From contig JAQTZV010000037.1 of NCBI GenBank assembly GCA_028687585.1, positions 1 through 40,135 on the forward strand: a stretch of DNA of 40,135 nucleotides. The letters are read 5' to 3'. The notes below the pieces were generated by a model, which was given only the letters and a program-made list of their open reading frames with translations, did no database searches and was not told where the DNA came from. Each line of letters starts with the position of its first letter. The first letter of the stretch is position 1. The position numbers and the translations under genes are program-made. The stretch is from Desulfuromonadaceae bacterium (lineage in GTDB: Bacteria; Desulfobacterota; Desulfuromonadia; Geobacterales; Pseudopelobacteraceae). Positions 35,101 to 40,135 of this stretch are shown here, piece after piece.

Positions 35101-35163
35101 CTGGAATATCTGGAACGGAAAACCGATCCGAAATTGAAGCAAAGAAAGGCGGCCAAAGCATGA
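32143..35163 (+). CDS. Triple substrate-binding-lobe / amino-acid ABC permease fusion lipoprotein
   Basis: A 1006-aa polypeptide of the polar amino acid ABC transporter family. The lipoprotein signal ends at C21 (CATGC). Then come alternating half-domains of SBP_bac_3 type: lobe 2 at 34-147, lobe 1 at 167-258, lobe 2 at 283-398, lobe 1 at 419-510, lobe 2 at 529-646 and lobe 1 at 661-758. Thr/Ala/Ser linkers follow some of them. Repeats are recognisable: PALQSGKID in the first two lobe-1 units, and (T/V)xEERKKQISFS in the second and third. The permease (about 795-1000) holds the EAA-like loop GIEGVDKGQTEAGISLG. The order leaves a lone lobe 2 at the start and a lone lobe 1 before the permease, which could pair into a third receptor. 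It is coupled by ATGA overlaps on both sides. Confidence 0.9.
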   Translation: MKQAVFLTLICLAIFMCATGCSKSENVITRLDDAKNAKIGVMTGSVGEAIAASRFPNATVKSFDDNMDAFAAMKSGQLDATIASYPAALLISKKNPEFWYLPEPLQNEDTVIALKKGDDELLAQVDKIISMLKSDGTLESMKKRWFKADSSPYEEINITLPKEGQTLKIGVSGTREPFTFIDKNNKMTGHDAELARIIGSKLKRPVEFEDMKFMSLIPALQSGKIDLIVTGMVATQERRKMVNFTQPYFANAQVMLVKRPAATQAPTATSASGADTNGQISKLQDAAGKRICVLSGSAGDMAARKHFPTSKFQVMTAAADAALAIKSNKADAFIYDKSVLLNLVEKNPELVILDQPVDKLEVAAAIKKENGKLLTEMNTILTELKNEGVLQRLKTKWVDSKYAVTPQLSPIKADGNKGTLKMGTCANLEPFTFQSNGIYTGLDIDLSRLIGERLGKKVEIIDMSFEALIPALQSGKIDFALSNFNVTEERKKQISFSVPYVENDISALVRRAGQPDSTGQKNQGAKLASIADLKDKRIGVLLGSVHDTYATAQFPNAAVLQYKSPSDLILAVKSGKIDAGIYTRETLIEILRNDNELGLLGNSLFPVSIGIGFKKDTTALRDKFNEFLQHIRKNGVYGDMVERWMQKGDTRMPEIPNPKSNGVLVVGNVSDKGMPFTVVKDNKLIGFDIELSERFGAYLGKDVTFADMDFGSLIAAVSTGKIDMIASTLMLTEERKKQISFSDIYYELGTNAFALKKNIASTEPTADAATSSSSFLKTIATSFQSNIIQEKRYLLLWDGLKTTVIISVLATIFGTLLGALICFMRMSKKVLLNLPAKIYISILRGTPLLVLLMLIFYVVFASINISAVLVAVIAFGMNFAAYSAEIFRTGIEGVDKGQTEAGISLGFTKVTTFLNIILPQTVRRILPVYKGEFISLVKMTSIVGYIAVQDLTKASDIIRSRTFDAFFPLVMVAILYFLISWILMQALEYLERKTDPKLKQRKAAKA

Positions 35164-36251
35164 TAACGGTAGAGCACCTTTCCAAGAAGTTTGGTGAACT
35201 TGTCGTACTGAAAGACATCTCCATTGAAATAAAAACCGGTGAAGTAATCTCCATCATCGGCCCATCCGGCACCGGTAAAAGTACCTTTTTACGCTGTCTT
35301 AACCTGCTTGACCAGCCGAGTGGCGGCACTATCCATGTCGATGGCGTCAACATCCTGGATGCAAAAGTCGATGTGCCGAAAATCCGCCAGAAGATGAACA
35401 TGGTGTTTCAATCGTTCAATCTGTTTTCCCATCTGACGGTACTGGAAAACCTGACCATTGCCCCAATTAAGCTGCGGGGGATGAACAGGCTGGATGCAGA
35501 GCAGAAATCCCGGGAGCTTCTCAAGCTGGTGGGACTGGCCGAAAAAGCCGACAACTATCCGGATGAACTGTCCGGCGGCCAGAAACAGCGTGTGGCAATT
35601 GCCCGCTGCCTGGCCATGGAGCCTGAAATCATCCTGTTTGACGAGCCGACTTCGGCGCTTGATCCGACTATGGTCAGTGAGGTGCTGTCGGTCATCCGCC
35701 GCCTTGCCAAAGATGGTATGACCATGGCGATTGTCACCCACGAAATGGCTTTTGCCCGGGATGTCTCAAACCGGGTGTTGTACATGGACGAGGGACTGAT
35801 CTACGAAGAAGGGACGCCAGAGCAGATTTTTGAGAATCCGCAGAAGGAAAAGACCAGGGCATTCATCAACCGGGTTCGCAGTTTCAATTATCAGATCAGT
35901 TCTCCCGATTATGACCTGTATGCCATGAATGCCGAAATCGAGGCTTTTTGCGAAAAACAGATCCTGCCCCGGAAAACCAGGGACAATCTTCTGCTGCTGG
36001 TGGAAGAGCTGCTCCAGATGTATACCCCGTTCCTGCAGACAACACTCCTTGACATGACTCTCTCGTACTCGGAAAAGAAAGAGAGTCTGGAACTTGTATT
36101 GGAAAGTGCGGGGGAGACTGTAAACCCGCTTGACACAGCTCTGCTGCCAGATGAATTGGGACTGAACATCATCAAAAGCCTGACGGAAAGTATTGATTAC
36201 CACTGTGTGGACAACAAGAACAGATTGACTCTGATGATGAAAAAGAACTGA
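35160..36251 (+). CDS. Amino-acid ABC ATPase fused to an RsbW-like domain
   Basis: A 363-aa protein. Residues 1-240 are a complete GlnQ-type ATPase with Walker A GPSGTGKST (34-42), signature LSGGQ (137) and Walker B ILFDEPTSALD. Residues 240-363 extend beyond any normal GlnQ and resemble an RsbW/HATPase_c_2 fold: VEELLQ sits where the N-box EExxxN would be, with Asn replaced by Gln, and DELGLNIIKSL resembles the G2 box. It is therefore probably a non-catalytic, protein-binding domain. ATG 35160 overlaps the permease stop by ATGA. The same operon also encodes a normal RsbW-type kinase. Confidence 0.85.
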   Translation: MITVEHLSKKFGELVVLKDISIEIKTGEVISIIGPSGTGKSTFLRCLNLLDQPSGGTIHVDGVNILDAKVDVPKIRQKMNMVFQSFNLFSHLTVLENLTIAPIKLRGMNRLDAEQKSRELLKLVGLAEKADNYPDELSGGQKQRVAIARCLAMEPEIILFDEPTSALDPTMVSEVLSVIRRLAKDGMTMAIVTHEMAFARDVSNRVLYMDEGLIYEEGTPEQIFENPQKEKTRAFINRVRSFNYQISSPDYDLYAMNAEIEAFCEKQILPRKTRDNLLLLVEELLQMYTPFLQTTLLDMTLSYSEKKESLELVLESAGETVNPLDTALLPDELGLNIIKSLTESIDYHCVDNKNRLTLMMKKN

Positions 36252-36279
36252 AAGAAAATCAAATAAGGAGAAAACGTTC

Positions 36280-36615
36280 ATGGAAATGCAGATACTGAAG
36301 GACGCACACGCAACCGTGGTGACGATTACGGGCAGACTTGACGCAGTAACGGCACCGGAGTACGAGAAGAGATTAAACGACCTGATCGCCGGTGAAGAAA
36401 CCGGTTTCGTCGTTGATTTTGAAGGTCTCGACTACATCAGCAGCGCCGGCCTGCGGGTGTTGCTTGCTACGGCCAAGAAGCTCAAGGTAAAAGGTGGGCA
36501 GGTCAGGTTTGCCAATGTCAGGGGCACTGTTAAGGAGGTATTCGATATCTCCGGTTTTGGTTCAATCTTCCAGATGGATGACTCAGTTGCCGCTGCCTTG
36601 GCCAAGATCGCCTGA
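36280..36615 (+). CDS. STAS-domain anti-sigma factor antagonist (RsbV type)
   Basis: A 111-aa single STAS domain. The phosphorylation motif DYISSAGLRVL carries the target serine at S54 or S55. Such antagonists bind the RsbW kinase when unphosphorylated and are reset by a PP2C phosphatase. Both partners are encoded in this operon, one immediately downstream (the kinase start abuts this stop) and one 4 kb upstream. A TAAGGAG site precedes the ATG. Family length is usually 100-115 aa. Confidence 0.9.
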   Translation: MEMQILKDAHATVVTITGRLDAVTAPEYEKRLNDLIAGEETGFVVDFEGLDYISSAGLRVLLATAKKLKVKGGQVRFANVRGTVKEVFDISGFGSIFQMDDSVAAALAKIA

Positions 36616-37032
36616 ATGGCGATGAAATCAGACCGCATGCAGTGCATATCTACGGTAGAGAACCTTCCTGTGGTGACTGGCTTCCTCGAAGAATGTGCCG
36701 ACCGCTTCGGTCTGGAGGCAAGGAAGAAGTTCAGGTTGCTGGTCGCCGTAGAAGAGGCGTTTGTCAATATCTGCAGCTACGCCTATCCGGATAGCGAGGG
36801 AGACGTGGAAATCTACTGTTCTGCTGATGGCGACGCCTTTGTACTGGGAATTGCGGACAAGGGCAGTCCGTTTGATGTCCTGTCTCTCCCTGAACCGGAT
36901 ACGACCCTGGATACAATGGACCGGGAGATCGGCGGACTGGGCGTTCATTTTATCCGCAAACTGTCTGATAGCGTAAGTTACCGACGGGAAGACGGGCGTA
37001 ATATATTAAGGATGGTATTCCTGCGTGACTAG
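36616..37032 (+). CDS. RsbW-type serine kinase / anti-sigma factor
   Basis: A 138-aa HATPase_c_2 protein. The N-box EEAFVN, the G1 box DKGSPFD and the G2 box GGLGVHFI are intact, so ATP binding and kinase activity are expected. Its target should be the STAS protein encoded directly upstream, with no gap between the stop and the ATG. No sigma factor is encoded in the window, so the output may be a distant sigma factor or, given the neighbours, the ABC transporter itself. ATG 36616 has no separate ribosome-binding site and relies on coupling. Confidence 0.88.
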   Translation: MAMKSDRMQCISTVENLPVVTGFLEECADRFGLEARKKFRLLVAVEEAFVNICSYAYPDSEGDVEIYCSADGDAFVLGIADKGSPFDVLSLPEPDTTLDTMDREIGGLGVHFIRKLSDSVSYRREDGRNILRMVFLRD

Positions 37033-37077
37033 AGGCTGATGCAGGCACATACGTCGACACGGTGGAGGGAGAACGCA

Positions 37078-37134
37078 ATGCAGAATAGATCGAAAGTAGG
37101 TAATTCCATTTCAGAAAGAGCTGCAATCCAATGA
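37078..37134 (+). CDS. Possible leader peptide coupled to the CstA-like gene
   Basis: An 18-codon frame (MQNRSKVGNSISERAAIQ) behind a strong GGAGGGAG site. Its TGA stop overlaps the next ATG by ATGA. The CstA-like gene itself has only a weak site, so this frame may deliver ribosomes to it. No known family. Confidence 0.4.
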   Translation: MQNRSKVGNSISERAAIQ

Positions 37135-38978
37135 ACTCATTAACTCTGATTTTTGCAGCCGCATGTCTCTTTGCCGTCGCCTACCGTTTTTACGGCCTGT
37201 TTCTGGCGAACAAAGTCATGAACCTGCGCGAAGAGCGTGAGACTCCTGCCGTTCACTGCGATGACGGACATGACTATGTGCCGACCAACAAGTATGTGCT
37301 GTTCGGTCACCATTTCGCTGCCATTGCCGCAGCAGGGCCGCTCCTGGGTCCGGTGCTGGCGGCCCAGTTCGGTTTTCTGCCCGGTGCGCTCTGGATCCTG
37401 ATCGGCGCGGTGCTGGCGGGCGGAGTCCATGACATGGTCGTCCTGTTTGCCTCGGTGCGGCACAAGGGGAAAAGCCTCTCCGTTATCGCGGAAGCAGAGA
37501 TCGGCAGGGTCGCGGGGAAAGTAGCTTCAGTCGCCATTCTCTTTATTCTGATTCTGACCCTGGCCGGGCTCTGTATCGCCGTGGTCAACGCCATGTTCAA
37601 TAGCCCTTGGGGAACTTTTACCGTCTTTGCCACCATGCCGATTGCCATGATCATGGGGATCTACATGAAGAAGATTCGTCCCGGCGATATCAGGGGCGGG
37701 AGCATCATCGGCGTTGTGTTGCTGGCGCTGTCGATCTATGCCGGTCCTTTTGTCGCCGCCGATCCTGATCTGGCTGCACTGTTCACATTCTCCAAAAAGC
37801 AGCTCGCCCTGATCCTACCGGCCTACGGTTTTGCCGCCTCAACCCTGCCGGTCTGGTTCCTGCTGGTGCCGCGTGATTACCTCTCCACCTATCTAAAAAT
37901 CGGCACCATCGGCGCCCTGGCGCTCGGCATTGTCTTCGTTCACCCCGATCTGCACATGCCGGCTATTACCCCGTACTTCTTCGGTGGTGGGCCGATCATC
38001 CCCGGTGCCGCCTTTCCGTTCCTGTTCATCACCATTGCCTGCGGCGCCCTGTCAGGATTTCATGCCATTATCGGCACCGGTACCACGCCGAAGATGATTG
38101 CCAACGAACGCGACGTTCTCTTCGTCGGCTATGGCGCCATGCTGGTGGAAGGCTTTGTCGCTATCATGGCTCTGGTCGCTGCCTGCGTGCTGCTTCCGAC
38201 CGATTATTTTGCCATCAATGCTGCACCTGCTGCGTACGCCAAGCTTGGCCTTGTTCCAGTCAATCTGCCGGAACTGTCCCGTGAGGTCGGTGAACAGGTG
38301 CAGGGACGCCCCGGCGGTGCTGTATCTCTGGCAGTTGGCATGGCCTATATTTTTTCCGCCGTACCGTACATGAAAAGCATGATGGCCTACTGGTATCACT
38401 TCGCGATCATGTTTGAGGCGGTCTTCATCCTGACCGCCGTCGATGCCGGTACCCGTGTGGGGCGCTATCTGTTGCAGGAAATGCTCGGCAAACTCTACGC
38501 CCCGTTCAGTGATAACTCCTGGATTCCCGGCATCATCCTGACCAGCGCCCTGTTCACTTCTTCCTGGGGCTTTCTGGTCTATACCGGCGATATCTCAACC
38601 ATCTGGCCGCTGTTTGGCATGAGTAACCAGCTGCTGGCCACCTGTGCCCTGATCGTCGGCACCACCATGTTGATCAGACTCGGCAAGGCAAAGCATGCCT
38701 GGACTACCGCCGGTCCCGGTCTGTTCATGATGCCGATTTGCATGTGGGCCGGGTATCTCAACATAACAGAGAACTTCCTGCCCAAGGGGTTGTATCTTCT
38801 GGCAAGCCTGTCGGTCATCCTGATGGTACTGATGACAATTGTCTTTATCGAGGCCTTCCGACGCTGGAATGTACTGATGCAGATACACACAACTGTTGCC
38901 GACAATTATGGCGACCAGGTGCTGGCGCTGGCTGCAACGCGGGAAGAAGTTGTCCCCCGTCTGCCGTTGCAGGAATAA
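37131..38978 (+). CDS. cstA: CstA-like carbon starvation permease
   Basis: A 615-aa polytopic inner-membrane protein of the CstA family, with about 16 predicted helices. E. coli CstA (701 aa) takes up pyruvate and peptides. This one belongs to the shorter form common in deltaproteobacteria. Conserved sequences are seen near GHHFAAIAAAGPLLGPVLAAQFG (about 60-82) and ALSGFHAIIGTGTTPKMI (about 306-323). It follows the partner-switching genes by 99 bp and may be their target or co-regulated. Substrate is not determined by the sequence. Confidence 0.88.
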   Translation: MNSLTLIFAAACLFAVAYRFYGLFLANKVMNLREERETPAVHCDDGHDYVPTNKYVLFGHHFAAIAAAGPLLGPVLAAQFGFLPGALWILIGAVLAGGVHDMVVLFASVRHKGKSLSVIAEAEIGRVAGKVASVAILFILILTLAGLCIAVVNAMFNSPWGTFTVFATMPIAMIMGIYMKKIRPGDIRGGSIIGVVLLALSIYAGPFVAADPDLAALFTFSKKQLALILPAYGFAASTLPVWFLLVPRDYLSTYLKIGTIGALALGIVFVHPDLHMPAITPYFFGGGPIIPGAAFPFLFITIACGALSGFHAIIGTGTTPKMIANERDVLFVGYGAMLVEGFVAIMALVAACVLLPTDYFAINAAPAAYAKLGLVPVNLPELSREVGEQVQGRPGGAVSLAVGMAYIFSAVPYMKSMMAYWYHFAIMFEAVFILTAVDAGTRVGRYLLQEMLGKLYAPFSDNSWIPGIILTSALFTSSWGFLVYTGDISTIWPLFGMSNQLLATCALIVGTTMLIRLGKAKHAWTTAGPGLFMMPICMWAGYLNITENFLPKGLYLLASLSVILMVLMTIVFIEAFRRWNVLMQIHTTVADNYGDQVLALAATREEVVPRLPLQE

Positions 38979-39020
38979 CAGCCAGAGGAAGCTGTTCAGC
39001 TTCAATTGGAGGAGATCACT

Positions 39021-39458
39021 ATGGACGAATTCATGTTAGCAGCACTTGAAGAAGCACGGAAGGGTCGTGCAGAAGGTGGTATCCCGATAGGTTCGGTGCT
39101 TGTTCATAAGGGGCAGATTCTTGGCCGGGGCCACAACCGGCGGGTGCAAAAGGGAAGCGCCATCCTGCACGGCGAAATGGATGCTCTGGAAAATGCCGGA
39201 AGACAGTCAGCCAGCGTCTATCGGGAGTCGGTGCTGTACACGACTCTGTCCCCGTGTTCCATGTGCAGCGGTGCAATCCTGCTGTATGGCATCCCGCAGG
39301 TAATCATCGGTGAAAACAGAACCTTCATGGGTGAGGAGGATTGGCTAAGATCCCGGGGCGTGCAGGTTGAGGTGGTGCAAAATGACGAATGTATTGATCT
39401 GATGCGCAGGTTTATCGATGAAAAACCAGAACTGTGGAATGAGGATATCGGGGTGTGA
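39021..39458 (+). CDS. Cytosine deaminase, yeast FCY1 type
   Basis: A 145-aa CMP/dCMP-deaminase-fold enzyme very like yeast cytosine deaminase. Zinc ligands are H50, C79 and C82 and the proton shuttle is E52 (HGE and PCSMC). The yeast-type segments LGRGHN, QKGSAILHGE and YGIPQVIIGEN are present. The C-terminus FIDEKP-x-LW-x-EDIG retains the Trp and Asp (W139, D142) that define the yeast cytosine pocket. It would convert cytosine to uracil and ammonia. ATG 39021 is preceded by GGAGGAG; an earlier ATG at 39006 would overlap that site. It lies 42 bp downstream of the cstA-like gene. Confidence 0.85.
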   Translation: MDEFMLAALEEARKGRAEGGIPIGSVLVHKGQILGRGHNRRVQKGSAILHGEMDALENAGRQSASVYRESVLYTTLSPCSMCSGAILLYGIPQVIIGENRTFMGEEDWLRSRGVQVEVVQNDECIDLMRRFIDEKPELWNEDIGV

Positions 39459-39590
39459 TACCCGCTCCGGAGAAATTGTGCATCAGCTATGGTTTTTGGC
39501 CCGCAGGAGTGTCAAGCTGGCCTGCCTGGCACTCATAACAGACCGGTATTGCGTTAAGATGATGTGATAGTAAGGGACGTGTTATACAGA

Positions 39591-39624
39591 AATCCTCGGT
39601 AACAGTGGTTGCCGAGGATTTTTG
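39591..39624 (+). terminator. Intrinsic terminator after the cytosine deaminase
   Basis: AATCCTCGG (39591-39599) pairs perfectly with CCGAGGATT (39612-39620) around a 12-base loop, followed by TTTG. Ends the long operon. Confidence 0.75.
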
Positions 39625-39642
39625 TATGTGAAACTTATGAGT

Positions 39643-40013
39643 GACCTCAAGACGTAGACGGTGTTCATCGTGTGACCTTCTGGAGGGTTTTCGTTGCTGC
39701 CAGGCGTAGTAACCGCTCAGTGATACATTAAACAGGCCAGCCATCATCAACAGTGAATATTCAAGTCGCAATTCTTTCATCAGCGCGTACCGGGCAGCGA
39801 CTCCCTCGCAAAGTACGCGGCAGCCTTTTTTAGGAGGTCTCGCTCCATTGTGACGCGGGCAAGCTCTTTCTTTACTCTGGCCAGTTCAAATTCTACGTCA
39901 GTCAAAGGGCGCTGACTCTTGCCAATCTCACAAAGGGTGCCTTTTCCCGCTGCTCGTACCCATGCTTCAAGGGTGGACTTCGGCAGGGAAAGACGACTGC
40001 ATGCTTCAATTAT
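39643..40013 (-). mobile_element. IS3-family remnant: orfA C-terminus and truncated orfB
   Basis: Read leftwards from ATTAT at 40009-40013, the frame to 39780 gives IIEACSRLSLPKSTLEAWVRA through ELARVTMERDLLKKAAAYFARES, the second part of IS3-family OrfA with its leucine-rich coiled coil. OrfB starts at 39780 by a TGATG overlap (MKELRLEYSLLMMAGLFNVS) and its native sequence fails after about 46 residues (RLRLEV) at about 39643. The DDE catalytic core and the right end are missing, so the element is dead. Confidence 0.85.
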
Positions 40014-40135
40014 CCTATAAAAAGCAGTTGACCCTTTGATTTTGTTCCAACCTCCTGATATTGTGTTGCAATCATAGATCAGGAGGTTCACCAAATGGGT
40101 GAATGTAATAATCGTGCTTCGCGCATTCCTGTTGA
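40014..40135 (+). mobile_element. End of an insertion sequence (partial copy, right edge)
   Basis: Begins CCTATAAAAAGCAGTTGACC, flanked by ATTAT (40009-40013). It is identical, in reverse, to the copy at 1-121. It contains the same inverted repeat and the first codons of a transposase from ATG 40095. This copy sits inside OrfA of the IS3 remnant. Confidence 0.8.
40095..40135 (+). CDS. Transposase, first 13 codons only
   Basis: ATG 40095 after AGGAGG opens the same MGECNNRASRIPV as the copy at the left edge, and runs off the window. Confidence 0.5.
   Translation, partial: MGECNNRASRIPV

Noticed and set aside
1..40135. CRISPR arrays, tRNA or rRNA genes
   Set aside because: No regularly spaced repeats and no recognisable tRNA or rRNA sequence were seen on either strand.

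Overview
The window looks like a contig from an anaerobic, toluene-degrading bacterium, most likely Desulfuromonadota/Geobacterales (Geobacter or Geotalea-like). The reasons are a benzylsuccinate synthase (bss) operon at moderate GC (roughly 45-50% by eye, far below Thauera/Azoarcus), a sigma-54 control signature, 2-hydroxyacyl-CoA-dehydratase-type activase proteins, a CstA-like permease and a chemoreceptor. Genus is an inference. Both ends of the window are the same insertion-sequence end in inverted orientation (1-121 and 40014-40135), so the window probably stops where an assembly met a repeat.

Region 1 (1-1719): an IS end has cut a XylR/DmpR-type sigma-54 activator just after its Walker A motif. 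The activator is divergent from the bss operon. The ~750-bp intergenic region carries a well-spaced -24/-12 promoter (1587-1603). Region 2 (1720-8636): bssD (activase), bssC, bssA (glycyl radical subunit), bssB, bssE (MoxR-like AAA ATPase) and bssF (VWA protein). These catalyse and maintain fumarate addition to toluene. A 13-bp-stem hairpin separates bssB from bssE. Region 3 (8661-15535): an envelope module of a YCF48-like lipoprotein, an RND exporter, a DUF1302 outer-membrane protein and a DUF1329 protein, closed by a terminator. It probably moves hydrophobic compounds or lipids across the envelope.

Region 4 (15618-25269): a compact run of DUF4125, Zn-dependent alcohol dehydrogenase, an in-frame DUF4258/YgiT-zinc-finger fusion, DUF4037, an SDR epimerase and a 971-aa double-ASKHA CoA-dehydratase activase, then an IclR regulator and a second HgdB/DUF2229-like protein. 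Its pathway is not known to me. Region 5 (25458-30218): chemoreceptor, a chemoreceptor-like N-terminal remnant, an MFS exporter, a stand-alone cyclic-nucleotide-binding protein, an internally deleted elbB remnant and the 5' end of a broken IS3-family element.

Region 6 (30302-39458): the most unusual part. One tightly coupled operon encodes a Cache-HAMP-PP2C phosphatase (RsbU type), a 1006-aa polypeptide with three sets of amino-acid-binding lobes fused to an ABC permease, an ABC ATPase fused to a degenerate RsbW-like domain, a STAS antagonist (RsbV type) and an RsbW-type kinase. It is followed by a CstA-like permease and a yeast-type cytosine deaminase. It looks like a partner-switching regulatory circuit physically built into a nutrient transporter. 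Region 7 (39591-40135): a terminator, the rest of the broken IS3 element in the opposite orientation to its first half, and the IS end. The two IS3 halves meet at the same ATAAT, which implies that the ~9.8 kb between them has been inverted, removing the 5' end of the PP2C gene.
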